Of a DNA stretch of 9,256 nt, positions 1 to 6,588 are shown piece after piece. The notes under the pieces were generated by a model. That model was given only the letters and a program-made list of their open reading frames with translations. It searched no databases and was not told where the DNA came from. Both the position numbers and the translations under genes were made by a program. Every line of letters starts with the position of its first letter. Positions within the stretch are counted from its first letter, which is position 1. Origin of the DNA: an uncultured Clostridia bacterium (GTDB lineage Bacteria > Bacillota > Clostridia > Oscillospirales > Acutalibacteraceae); contig CANQSG010000076.1 of assembly GCA_947626485.1 (NCBI GenBank), forward strand, positions 1 through 9,256, written 5' to 3'.

Positions 1-885
1 CGCCCGCCAGTAAGCCGCCGCGCGCTCGGCGCCCATCACAAACAGGGCGGTCGAAAGCGCGTCGCACAGCTTGCCCTGCGGCGCGGTGACCGTGACCGAA
101 GTGAGGCCGTTTTGCACCGGTCGCCCGGTCGCGGGGTCGAGAATGTGGCCGTAGCGCGTTCCGTCCGGCGCGGTGAAGGCGCGTTCGTAATTGCCCGAGG
201 TGACGACCGCCGCGTCGCGCACCGCAAGGGTGCCGACCGTACCGTCGCCCTGCGGGTCGCGCACCCCGACCTGCCAGTCGCTGCCGTCGGGTCGGGTGCC
301 GACGGCCTGCACGTTGCCGCCGAGCGAGAGCAGCGCGTGCGAGATCCCGGCTTCCTTTAGCTGTTCCGCCAGCAGATCGCCGACGTACCCTTTGGCGACG
401 GCGCCGAAATCGAGCATCGCGCCGGCCGGCAGGCGCACGGTGTTGTTTTGCAGTTCCACGCAATGATAGTCGATCAGCGCGCATTTTTCGCGCAGTTCCC
501 CGTCCGTCGGAACGCGGTATTGCCCCGTCGTAAAGCCCCAGGCGGTCAGGGCGGGGTAGATCGTCGGGTCGAGCGCGCCGCCGGTCTGCTTTGCCATTTG
601 CAGCGTGAAATCCAGCAGCTTCGCCGTCTCGTCGCAGAGTTCGACCGGCTGCCCGCTGCTGTGGTTGACGCGGTAAAGCTCGCTGTCCGCCAGCGTCACC
701 GACCAGCGCGCTTCCGCTTCGTGCACCGTCTCCTCGGCGTCGCGCAGGGCCTCGTCGGCGTTCGCCCCGTAGGCGCGCAGCTGCAACAGCGTGTCCATCG
801 CGAAAACGTCGCGGGTCGCTTCACCCGATCCGCAGCCGGTCAGCGTCAGCGCCGCGAGCAGCAACGCGGCGGCGACCCGCTTCAT
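1..885 (-). CDS. apbE: ApbE-family FAD:protein FMN transferase, lipoprotein, 3' end cut by window edge
   Basis: This family moves FMN from FAD onto a threonine of target proteins (for example RnfG/NqrC-like subunits) outside the membrane, using Mg2+. The 295 visible residues start with a lipoprotein signal: MKR, a hydrophobic run, then the lipobox LTGC with the lipidated Cys at residue 18. Family motifs follow in order: MDT at 30-32 (the MGT/MDT start of the core), LDPTIYPAL at 105-113, LDFGAVAKGY at 158-167, SLGGN at 187-191, HILDPATGRPV at 247-257 and CDALSTALFVMG at 274-285, where Asp275 and Thr279 match the Mg2+/FAD-site region. The start codon overlaps the stop of the upstream MATE gene as ATGA, and I see no Shine-Dalgarno sequence before it, so translation probably depends on reinitiation after the transporter. 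Family members are usually about 310-350 residues, so only the last few dozen are missing. The flavinylated target is not in the window. The family call is secure; the substrate is unknown. Confidence 0.93.
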   Translation of the reverse strand, partial: MKRVAAALLLAALTLTGCGSGEATRDVFAMDTLLQLRAYGANADEALRDAEETVHEAEARWSVTLADSELYRVNHSSGQPVELCDETAKLLDFTLQMAKQTGGALDPTIYPALTAWGFTTGQYRVPTDGELREKCALIDYHCVELQNNTVRLPAGAMLDFGAVAKGYVGDLLAEQLKEAGISHALLSLGGNVQAVGTRPDGSDWQVGVRDPQGDGTVGTLAVRDAAVVTSGNYERAFTAPDGTRYGHILDPATGRPVQNGLTSVTVTAPQGKLCDALSTALFVMGAERAAAYWRA

Positions 886-2420
886 GCCGTTCTGCGCGCC
901 GGCTTTTTGCGTTCGCGGAAGGCGCGGCGGCGCACGATGAAATAGGAGAGGACCGAGGCGAGCCCCGTCACGCCCCAGGAGATCGGGTAAATGGCGATCA
1001 GGCAATCGTAGGTCGGCCAGATGCGGAAGACCGTCCCGATCCAGATCAGCCGCAGAATGCAGGTGCCGAACAGCGTGAGCAGGAAGGGCAGGATGGAGTG
1101 ATTGATGCCGCGCAGCGCGTTTCCGGGCGTGTCGAAGGTCACTTGTAAGAAGTAGAACGGCAGGACGATGAAGATGCGCCGCAGCGCGAGGTCGATGACG
1201 TCCTGCTTGTTGCTGAAAATCGGGATGATCCAGCGGGAGGAGGCGAGGAAAAGCAACTCTACGGACAGCGTGATCGCCATTCCCGCGCCGAAGGCGAGAT
1301 AAAAGGCGCGGTTGCAGCGCTTGTAATTCTTCGCGCCGTAGTTCTGGCTGACGAAGGTCGCGGCAGCCTGCCCGAAGGCCGACAGGGCCAGGCAGACGAT
1401 CGTCTCGAAATTCGCCGCGACGGCGGTGGCCGCCATGGCGACGGCGCCGAAGGAGTTGATCGAGGATTGAATGATGAGGTTCGAAAGCGAGAAGCAGGCG
1501 GATTGCAGGCCGGAGGGGATGCCGATGCGGGCGACGCGGGCGAGATAGCGCTTTTGCAGCCGGAAATTGCGGGGCTTGAGCCGGATCCAGTCGTCCTTCG
1601 AGCGCAGCAGGAAGCCGAGCACGAGCGACGCGCTGACGCCGTTGGAAAGGGTGGTCGCGAGGGCGACGCCGTCCGCCGCCATGCCGAAGCCGACCACGAA
1701 CAGCAGATTCAGCCCGACGTTCAGCACCCCGGAGGACGTCAGGCAAATGAGCGGCCGCTTCGTGTCGCCGATCGCGCGCAGGATAGCGGAACCGAAGTTG
1801 TAAACCATGATAAAGGGCATGCCGAGGAAATAGATGCGCAAATAGGCGACCGCCTGCGGCAGTACATCGTCGGGCGTGCCCATCAGGCGCAGGGCGGGGG
1901 AGGCGACGACCTGCCCGAGCGCGAGCAGGAAAAAGCCGCTGACGAGGGCGAGCGGAATGGCGTTGTGGACGGTGTTGCGGACGTCGTCCGGGCGGCGCTG
2001 CCCGATGAAATTCGCGATCACGACGTTGACGCCGGACGAAAGCCCGACGAAGAGGTTGATCAACAGGTTGATGATGGGCGCGTTCCCGGCGACGGCGGCC
2101 TGCGCGTGCTCCCCGGCGAATCGCCCGGCGACGGCGAGGTCGGCGGAATTGAAGAGCTGCTGCAAAATGCTGCTGGCGGCCAGCGGCAGGGCGAACAGGA
2201 TGATCTTGCCGAGCATCGGCCCGTGCAGCATGTCGACGCGCTGCCCCTTGCCGCGCACGACGCGCTTTTCCTCCGGCTGCGCCCGACGCGCCGCGTCGCA
2301 AAGCGCTTCCGTCGGCTCGTCCGGCGTGTCCGGCTCGACCGGGGCGGCTTGTGTTGTTTCGTCTTCGCCGTCCTGCGCCGGTCGGTCGGTCAGGTCAGAT
2401 TCCAGGGTTGTCTCTTGCAT
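882..2420 (-). CDS. MATE family multidrug/cation efflux transporter (NorM/DinF-like)
   Basis: A 512-residue inner-membrane exporter of the MATE family, which uses Na+ or H+ gradients to expel organic cations, drugs or metabolites. The substrate cannot be read from the sequence. The core opens with MLHGPMLGKIILFALPLA at residues 64-81, followed by LFNSADLAVAGRFAG at 89-103, the pattern typical of the first helix of Firmicutes MATE proteins. Two similar halves follow, with about twelve hydrophobic segments. The second half starts near 296-310 (ARIGIPSGLQSACFSLSN), with GQAAATFVSQNYGA at 350-363 matching the paired GQ/N motif. I chose the ATG at 2420 because TTGGAGG lies 9 nt upstream and a strong promoter lies above that; the open frame extends 66 codons further upstream, but that part crosses the promoter. 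This start gives a 63-residue hydrophilic extension rich in Asp, Glu, Pro and Thr, ending in a basic stretch. An alternative start at Met64 (position 2231) has a weaker SD. It overlaps apbE by 4 nt, so the two are co-translated. Confidence 0.92.
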   Translation of the reverse strand: MQETTLESDLTDRPAQDGEDETTQAAPVEPDTPDEPTEALCDAARRAQPEEKRVVRGKGQRVDMLHGPMLGKIILFALPLAASSILQQLFNSADLAVAGRFAGEHAQAAVAGNAPIINLLINLFVGLSSGVNVVIANFIGQRRPDDVRNTVHNAIPLALVSGFFLLALGQVVASPALRLMGTPDDVLPQAVAYLRIYFLGMPFIMVYNFGSAILRAIGDTKRPLICLTSSGVLNVGLNLLFVVGFGMAADGVALATTLSNGVSASLVLGFLLRSKDDWIRLKPRNFRLQKRYLARVARIGIPSGLQSACFSLSNLIIQSSINSFGAVAMAATAVAANFETIVCLALSAFGQAAATFVSQNYGAKNYKRCNRAFYLAFGAGMAITLSVELLFLASSRWIIPIFSNKQDVIDLALRRIFIVLPFYFLQVTFDTPGNALRGINHSILPFLLTLFGTCILRLIWIGTVFRIWPTYDCLIAIYPISWGVTGLASVLSYFIVRRRAFRERKKPARRTA

Positions 2421-2429
2421 CCGAAAACG

Positions 2430-2436
2430 CCTCCAA
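2430..2436 (-). promoter_or_regulatory. Shine-Dalgarno sequence of the MATE gene
   Basis: On the minus strand the sequence reads TTGGAGG, with the GGAGG core at 2434-2430 and 9 nt to the ATG at 2420. It decides the start: the more upstream in-frame ATGs of this open frame lie within or before the promoter and cannot be used by its transcript, and the internal Met64 codon at 2231 has only AAGGGG at a longer distance. Confidence 0.8.
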
Positions 2437-2482
2437 GGGAACATGTGTGCTGCGCAGAAAAAGGCGTCCGATATCGACGCCC

Positions 2483-2501
2483 GATTGCATTGCGATTGCA
2501 A
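2483..2501. repeat. Operator-like direct/inverted repeat at the MATE transcription start
   Basis: GATTGCA occurs twice (2483-2489 and 2494-2500), with starts 11 bp apart, about one helical turn. The same stretch also reads as TTGCA (2485-2489), 7 nt, TGCAA (2497-2501), an inverted repeat. It covers roughly -1 to +17 relative to the start site predicted from the -10 box, where a repressor would block initiation or early elongation. No regulator gene is visible, so operator function is inference. Confidence 0.4.
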
Positions 2502-2505
2502 CTCT

Positions 2506-2534
2506 ATTGTAGCAACCCGCACCCGCTTTGTCAA
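2506..2534 (-). promoter_or_regulatory. Sigma-A/sigma-70 type promoter for MATE-apbE
   Basis: On the minus strand, TTGACA at 2534-2529 (6 of 6 matches to the -35 consensus) is followed by a 17-nt spacer and TACAAT at 2511-2506 (5 of 6 to the -10 consensus). The spacer ends in TGC directly before the -10, giving an extended -10 (TGn). An A/T-rich run, GAAAAATTT (2546-2538), lies just upstream of the -35 and could act as an UP element. The predicted start is near 2499, leaving a leader of about 80 nt before the ATG at 2420. It lies beyond the ilvE hairpin, so MATE-apbE appears to be a separate transcription unit. Confidence 0.88.
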
Positions 2535-2574
2535 TCCAAATTTTTCGCCGCCGCGCCGCAAGATTTTTATATGG

Positions 2575-2612
2575 AAACGCCATTTTCCGGCAAATTTCGG
2601 AAAATGGCGTTT
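2575..2612 (-). terminator. Perfect 15-bp inverted repeat, probable terminator of the leu-cimA-ilvE operon
   Basis: Two 15-nt arms, 2575-2589 (AAACGCCATTTTCCG on the plus strand) and 2598-2612, are exactly complementary around an 8-nt loop. The repeat begins 22 nt past the ilvE stop and lies upstream of the MATE promoter, the expected place for an operon end. The arm ends supply an A-tract before and a U-tract after the GC-rich part. On the minus strand the U run is only three bases, followed by CC, so termination may be partial. On the plus strand four T follow, so it might also work in that direction. Confidence 0.62.
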
Positions 2613-2633
2613 TCGCAATCAAAATGCGGTTTT

Positions 2634-3707
2634 TCAGTCCTCCACGGCGACGCGCCAGCCGAAGGGGTCGGGGGCGGTGCCGAGCTGGATACCGGTGACG
2701 GTGTCGTAGAGCCGCTGGCTTAAGGGACCGATGCCGCCGTCGCGGATCGTCATGATCTCGTCGCGATAGCGCAGCTTGCCGACCGGGGAGATGACCGCGG
2801 CGGTGCCGGTGCCGAAGCACTCTTCGAGCTTGCCGGCCTTCTGGGCTTCGAGCAGCTCGTCGACCGAAATGCGGCGTTCCTCGACCGGGCAGCCCCATTC
2901 CTTGCAGAGGCGGATCGTCGTGTCGCGGGTGATGCCGGGCAGAATGCTGCCCGAGAGCGCCGGGGTGACGACCTTGCCGTCGATCTTGAAGAAGATGTTC
3001 ATGGCGCCGACTTCCTCGATGTATTTGCGCTCGACGCCGTCGAGCCACAGCACCTGCGAGAAGCCGCCGTCATGCGCCTTGACCTGCGCGATCAGGCTGG
3101 CGGCGTAGTTGCCGCCGGTCTTCGCGTAGCCGATGCCGCCCCGCACCGCGCGGACGTATTCGTCCTCGATCCAAATCCCGACCGGCGCCAGCCCGCTTTC
3201 GTAGTAAGCGCCGCTCGGCGAGAGGATGATGAGGAAATAATAGGTCTGCGAGGGCGCCACGCCCAAAAACGGGTCGGTCGCGATCACAAAGGGGCGGACG
3301 TAGAGCGAGGTGCCCGGCGCGGTGGGGATCCAGTCCTCGTCGACCTTGACGACGGCCTTGATCGCCTGCACGAAATCCTCCTCGGGGATCTGCGGAATGC
3401 AGAGCCGGTCGTTGGAGCGGTTGGCGCGCTTGGCGTTCATGTCCGGCCGGAAGAGATAGGCCTTGCCGTCGGCGCCCTTGTAGGCCTTGAGCCCCTCGAA
3501 CATCTCCTGCCCGTAATGGAAGACCATCGCGGCGGGGGAGAGGGTCAGGTCGGAGAAGGGGATGATGCGCGGGTCGTGCCAGCCCTTGCCCTCGGTGTAG
3601 TTCATCAGAAACATGTGGTCGGTAAAGATCTTGCCGAAATGCAGCGGTTCGTTGGGCGCCGGCTTCGGTTTGGGCGCAGCGGTCCGTTCGACTTTGATTT
3701 GCAGCAT
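2634..3707 (-). CDS. ilvE: Branched-chain amino-acid aminotransferase (class IV, type II BCAT)
   Basis: A cytoplasmic PLP enzyme that transfers amino groups between glutamate and the 2-oxo acids of leucine, isoleucine and valine; it is the last step for the products of this operon. It has 357 residues, usual for type II BCATs. Visible family signatures include FHYGQEMFEGLKAY at 63-76, RPDMNAKR at 87-94, the PLP lysine Lys196 in GYAKTGGNYA (194-202 region), EEVGAMNIFF at 231-240 with Glu232 as the residue expected near the PLP pyridine nitrogen, SGSILPGITRDT at 252-263 and FGTGTAAVISPVG at 298-310. In the last motif the CXXC redox pair of the mammalian enzyme is absent, as is normal for bacteria. 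The ATG at 3707 is preceded by GAGGAGA with about 7 nt spacing. It is the last gene of the operon, 18 nt after leuB. The protein is complete, and the assignment is secure at family level. Confidence 0.95.
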   Translation of the reverse strand: MLQIKVERTAAPKPKPAPNEPLHFGKIFTDHMFLMNYTEGKGWHDPRIIPFSDLTLSPAAMVFHYGQEMFEGLKAYKGADGKAYLFRPDMNAKRANRSNDRLCIPQIPEEDFVQAIKAVVKVDEDWIPTAPGTSLYVRPFVIATDPFLGVAPSQTYYFLIILSPSGAYYESGLAPVGIWIEDEYVRAVRGGIGYAKTGGNYAASLIAQVKAHDGGFSQVLWLDGVERKYIEEVGAMNIFFKIDGKVVTPALSGSILPGITRDTTIRLCKEWGCPVEERRISVDELLEAQKAGKLEECFGTGTAAVISPVGKLRYRDEIMTIRDGGIGPLSQRLYDTVTGIQLGTAPDPFGWRVAVED

Positions 3708-3725
3708 ATCGCGTCTCCTCTTTCT

Positions 3726-4802
3726 TTACTGAATCCGCGCCAGGATAGCGTCGGTCATTTCGGTGCAGGACAGCGGCTTGACGCCGGTGTTCCCGACGAT
3801 GTCGGCGGTGCGCAGCCCGTCCGCCAGCACGCGGTCGATGGCGTCCTCAATGCAGCGCGCCTCGGCCTCGAGGTCGAAGGAATAGCGCAGCATCATCGCG
3901 GCGGAAAGCACCGTGGCGATGGGGTTCGCCTTGTTCTGCCCGGCGATGTCGGGCGCCGAGCCGTGAATGGGCTCGTACATGCCGCACTTACTTTCGCCCA
4001 AAGACGCCGAGGGCAGCAGGCCGATCGAGCCGGTGATCTGGCTCGATTCATCCGACAGAATGTCGCCGAACATGTTCGAGGTCACGACGACGTCGAACTG
4101 CGCCGGGTTTTTGACTAATTGCATGGCGGCGTTGTCGACCAGCATATCGCTGCATGCGACGTCGGGGTATTCCGCCGCGACGCGGTGGACGACCTCGCGC
4201 CACAGCCGGGAGCTTTCGAGGACGTTGGCCTTATCGATGCTCGTGACCTTCTTCGAGCGCTTGCGGGCGGTCTCGAAGGCGACGCGGGCGATGCGCTCGA
4301 CCTCGCCGACGCTGTAACACTCGGTGTCATAGGCTTCCTCGCCCATTTTGCCGGTTCTGCGGCCGCGCTCGCCGAAATAAATGCCGCCGGTCAGCTCGCG
4401 GATCATCACGAGGTCGACGCCGCGGTCGACGATGTCGCCCCGCAGCGGGCATTCGGATTTCAGCGCGGGATAGAGCTTCGCCGGGCGAATGTTGGTGTAA
4501 AGTCCCAGCGCGCTGCGCACGCCGAGCAGGGCGCGTTCCGGCCGCAGGTTGCCGGGCAGCGTGTCCCATTTCGGGCCGCCGACGGCGCCAAGCAGCACGC
4601 TGTCGCTCGCCTTGCAGCCGGCGACGGTCTCGTCGGGCAGGGGCACGCCGGTCGCGTCGATGGCGCAGCCGCCGGCGAGATAGGGGGTGAAATGAAAGGT
4701 GTGGCCGAACTTGCGTCCGACCGCTTCGAGTACGGCGACGGCGCTGTCGACGATCTCGGGGCCGATGCCGTCCCCTTTCAACAGGGCAATCTGAAATTCC
4801 AT
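3726..4802 (-). CDS. leuB: 3-isopropylmalate dehydrogenase
   Basis: A cytoplasmic NAD+-dependent oxidative decarboxylase converting 3-isopropylmalate to 2-oxoisocaproate. In a pathway with CimA it is also expected to turn 3-methylmalate into 2-oxobutyrate. It has 358 residues, the usual length. Motifs in order: LLKGDGIGPEI at 7-17; VGGPKWD at 74-80; substrate-binding arginines in RSALGLYTNIRP (Arg96, Arg106) and MIREL (Arg135); GGIYFGERG at 139-147 with catalytic Tyr142; DKANVL at 190-195 with catalytic Lys191; Mg2+-ligand aspartates Asp223 (LVDNAAM), Asp247 and Asp251 (MFGDILSDE); and the NAD-binding EPIHGSAPDIAGQNKANP at 277-294. The ATG at 4802 has a very strong AGAGGAGGAG (4817-4808). It sits 28 nt after leuD and 18 nt before ilvE. 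LeuB and isocitrate/tartrate dehydrogenases share this fold, but the context and the GSAPDIAGQN motif favour LeuB. Confidence 0.97.
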   Translation of the reverse strand: MEFQIALLKGDGIGPEIVDSAVAVLEAVGRKFGHTFHFTPYLAGGCAIDATGVPLPDETVAGCKASDSVLLGAVGGPKWDTLPGNLRPERALLGVRSALGLYTNIRPAKLYPALKSECPLRGDIVDRGVDLVMIRELTGGIYFGERGRRTGKMGEEAYDTECYSVGEVERIARVAFETARKRSKKVTSIDKANVLESSRLWREVVHRVAAEYPDVACSDMLVDNAAMQLVKNPAQFDVVVTSNMFGDILSDESSQITGSIGLLPSASLGESKCGMYEPIHGSAPDIAGQNKANPIATVLSAAMMLRYSFDLEAEARCIEDAIDRVLADGLRTADIVGNTGVKPLSCTEMTDAILARIQ

Positions 4803-4830
4803 GTTTGCTCCTCCTCTTTTGGTCGTAGGG

Positions 4831-5325
4831 TTAGCGAATCACGCCCGAGCGGATGGCGGAAACCAGACCGCCCGCGCTGATGATCGACTGGATAAAGGGC
4901 GGGAAGGGCTCGGTGGGGTAGTCCTCGCCCGTCGTCAGGTCGCGGATGATACCGGCGTCGAGGTCGGCTTCGACGGTGTGCCCCTCGGCGATGGCGTCCG
5001 CCGCGGCTTCACATTCGACGATCGGCAGCCCGATGTTGATCGAGTTGCGGTAGAAAATGCGGGCAAAGCTCTTGGCGATGACAAGCGCGATGCCGCTTTC
5101 CTTGATGGCGATGGGCGCGTGCTCGCGCGAAGAGCCGCAGCCGAAGTTGTACCCGGCGACGAGGATGTCGCCCGGCTTGACGCGCGCGGCAAAGGTCGCG
5201 TCGAGATCCTCCATGCAGTGAGAGGCGAGCTCCTTCTTGTCGATCGTGTTGAGGTAGCGAGCCGGGATAATGACGTCGGTGTCGACGTTGTCGCCGTATT
5301 TGATGACGGTTCCGGTGAATTTCAT
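4831..5325 (-). CDS. leuD: 3-isopropylmalate dehydratase small subunit
   Basis: The small, swivelling subunit of the isopropylmalate isomerase, which closes the active site over the LeuC Fe-S cluster and helps choose the substrate. It has 164 residues, the short type found in archaea and many Clostridia, against about 200 in enterobacteria. Key parts are GDNVDTDVIIPARYLNT at 11-27, the substrate-selectivity loop with Asn26, and YNFGCGSSREHAPIAI at 59-74, the hallmark of this subunit. In archaeal relatives the residue at the Asn26 position is reported to influence isopropylmalate versus homoaconitate preference; I recall the YLNT form as common in clostridial LeuD, so it need not mean a new substrate. 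Here the subunit probably serves both isopropylmalate and citramalate (inference from cimA in the operon). Its ATG directly follows the leuC stop (TAAATG), and its SD lies within the last leuC codons, so the two subunits are coupled in translation. Confidence 0.96.
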   Translation of the reverse strand: MKFTGTVIKYGDNVDTDVIIPARYLNTIDKKELASHCMEDLDATFAARVKPGDILVAGYNFGCGSSREHAPIAIKESGIALVIAKSFARIFYRNSINIGLPIVECEAAADAIAEGHTVEADLDAGIIRDLTTGEDYPTEPFPPFIQSIISAGGLVSAIRSGVIR

Positions 5326-6588
5326 TTATAAAACCTCCTCAGGCGCGCAGATTTTGCCGGCGATGGCCGACGCGGCGGCGACGGCGGGGCTGGCGAGATA
5401 GACCTCCGATTTCGGGTGACCCATCCGGCCGACGAAGTTGCGGTTGGTCGTGGCGACGGCGCGTTCTCCCTCGGCTAAAATCCCCATGTGCCCGCCGAGG
5501 CAGGGGCCGCAGGTCGGGGTCGAAACGACGGCGCCGGCCTCGATGAAGATTTTGAGAAGCCCCTGCTCCATGGCCTGCAAATAGATCTTCTGCGTCGCGG
5601 GAATGACGATGGCGCGCACGCCCTTGCAGACCTTTTTGCCTTTCAGAATGTCGGCGGCGATCTGCAGATCCTCGAGCCGCCCGTTCGTGCAGGAGCCGAT
5701 GACGACCTGGTCGATCTTCACCTCGTCGATCTCGTCGACGGTGTGGGTGTTCTCCGGCAGGTGGGGGAAGGCGACGGTCGGACGGATTGTCGACAGGTCG
5801 ATGGTATAGGTTTCGTCATAGACGGCGTCGGGATCGGCGGTGTAGACCTTCGGCTCCTTGCCGCCCGCCTCGCGAATGTAGGCGAGGGTTTTGTCGTCGA
5901 CCTCGAAAATGCCGTTTTTCGCGCCGGCCTCGATCGCCATGTTCGCCATGCAGAGCCGGTCGCTGACCGACAGGGTGTGCAGCCCTTCGCCGCAGAACTC
6001 CATGGATTTGTAGAGGGCGCCGTCGACGCCGATCTTGCCGATGATGTGCAGAATGACGTCCTTACCCGAAACGTATTTGCCGAGCTTGCCGGTCAATTCG
6101 AACCGGATGGCGGAGGGCACCTTGAACCAGGCTTTGCCGGTCGCCATACCGCAGGCCATGTCGGTCGAGCCGACGCCGGTCGAGAAGGCGCCCAGCGCGC
6201 CGTAGGTGCAGGTGTGGGAGTCGGCGCCGATCACGACGTCGCCGCTCACGACGAGGCCGCGCTCGGGCAGCAGCGCGTGCTCCACGCCCATCGACCCGAC
6301 GTCGTAGAAATTCGTGATGTCCATTCTGCCGCAGAAATCGCGGCACATTTTGCATTGTCCGGCGGCCTTGATGTCCTTGTTGGGCGCGAAGTGATCCATC
6401 ACCATCGCGACCTTTTCGCGGTCAAAGACCTCGTTTTTGCCGAGCTTTTCATACTCGGCGATCGCGACGGGGGAGGTGATGTCGTTGCCGAGCACCAGAT
6501 CCACGTCCGCGAGGATCAGCTGCCCCGCCGCGACTTCGTCGAGCCCGGCGTGAGCGGCTAAAATCTTTTGCGTCATCGTCATTGCCAT
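5326..6588 (-). CDS. leuC: 3-isopropylmalate dehydratase large subunit
   Basis: The catalytic aconitase-family subunit carrying a [4Fe-4S] cluster. With LeuD it isomerises 2-isopropylmalate to 3-isopropylmalate, and here probably citramalate to methylmalate via citraconate. It has 420 residues, the length of the LeuC/HacA short class. Cluster cysteines are Cys300 in VVIGSCTNGR, and Cys360 and Cys363 in STPTCGPCLGGH. Other conserved blocks are VMDHFAPNKD at 63-72, QCKMCRDF at 78-85, IGADSHTCTYGALGAFSTG at 120-138 and NRNFVGRMGHP at 382-392. The ATG at 6588 is preferred over in-frame ATGs at 6582 and 6576 because AAGGAG (6602-6597) lies 8 nt upstream of it. The start overlaps the end of cimA by 10 nt and the stop abuts the leuD start. 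Homoaconitase and citraconase large subunits look similar; the context decides. Confidence 0.97.
   Translation of the reverse strand: MAMTMTQKILAAHAGLDEVAAGQLILADVDLVLGNDITSPVAIAEYEKLGKNEVFDREKVAMVMDHFAPNKDIKAAGQCKMCRDFCGRMDITNFYDVGSMGVEHALLPERGLVVSGDVVIGADSHTCTYGALGAFSTGVGSTDMACGMATGKAWFKVPSAIRFELTGKLGKYVSGKDVILHIIGKIGVDGALYKSMEFCGEGLHTLSVSDRLCMANMAIEAGAKNGIFEVDDKTLAYIREAGGKEPKVYTADPDAVYDETYTIDLSTIRPTVAFPHLPENTHTVDEIDEVKIDQVVIGSCTNGRLEDLQIAADILKGKKVCKGVRAIVIPATQKIYLQAMEQGLLKIFIEAGAVVSTPTCGPCLGGHMGILAEGERAVATTNRNFVGRMGHPKSEVYLASPAVAAASAIAGKICAPEEVL
5334..5340 (-). promoter_or_regulatory. Shine-Dalgarno of leuD embedded in the last leuC codons
   Basis: GAGGAGG on the minus strand is formed by the Glu-Glu-Val codons that end LeuC (PEEVL), 8 nt before the leuD ATG. 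With the TAAATG junction this suggests coupled synthesis of the two isomerase subunits. Confidence 0.85.

Noticed and set aside
2421..2618. Upstream extension of the MATE gene to an ATG at 2618
   Set aside because: It would run through the terminator hairpin and promoter, so the transcript could not encode it; the strong SD is at 2430-2436.
1467..2723. 418-codon open frame on the plus strand
   Set aside because: It is antisense to the MATE gene and crosses the promoter and terminator region. The translation is Arg/Glu/Gly-rich with no family signature.
3072..4118. 348-codon open frame on the plus strand spanning the leuB-ilvE junction
   Set aside because: It is antisense to two full, well-conserved genes, with composition typical of a shadow frame.
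5488..6561. 357-codon open frame on the plus strand
   Set aside because: It is antisense to leuC; the opposite strand has a complete LeuC with all cluster cysteines.
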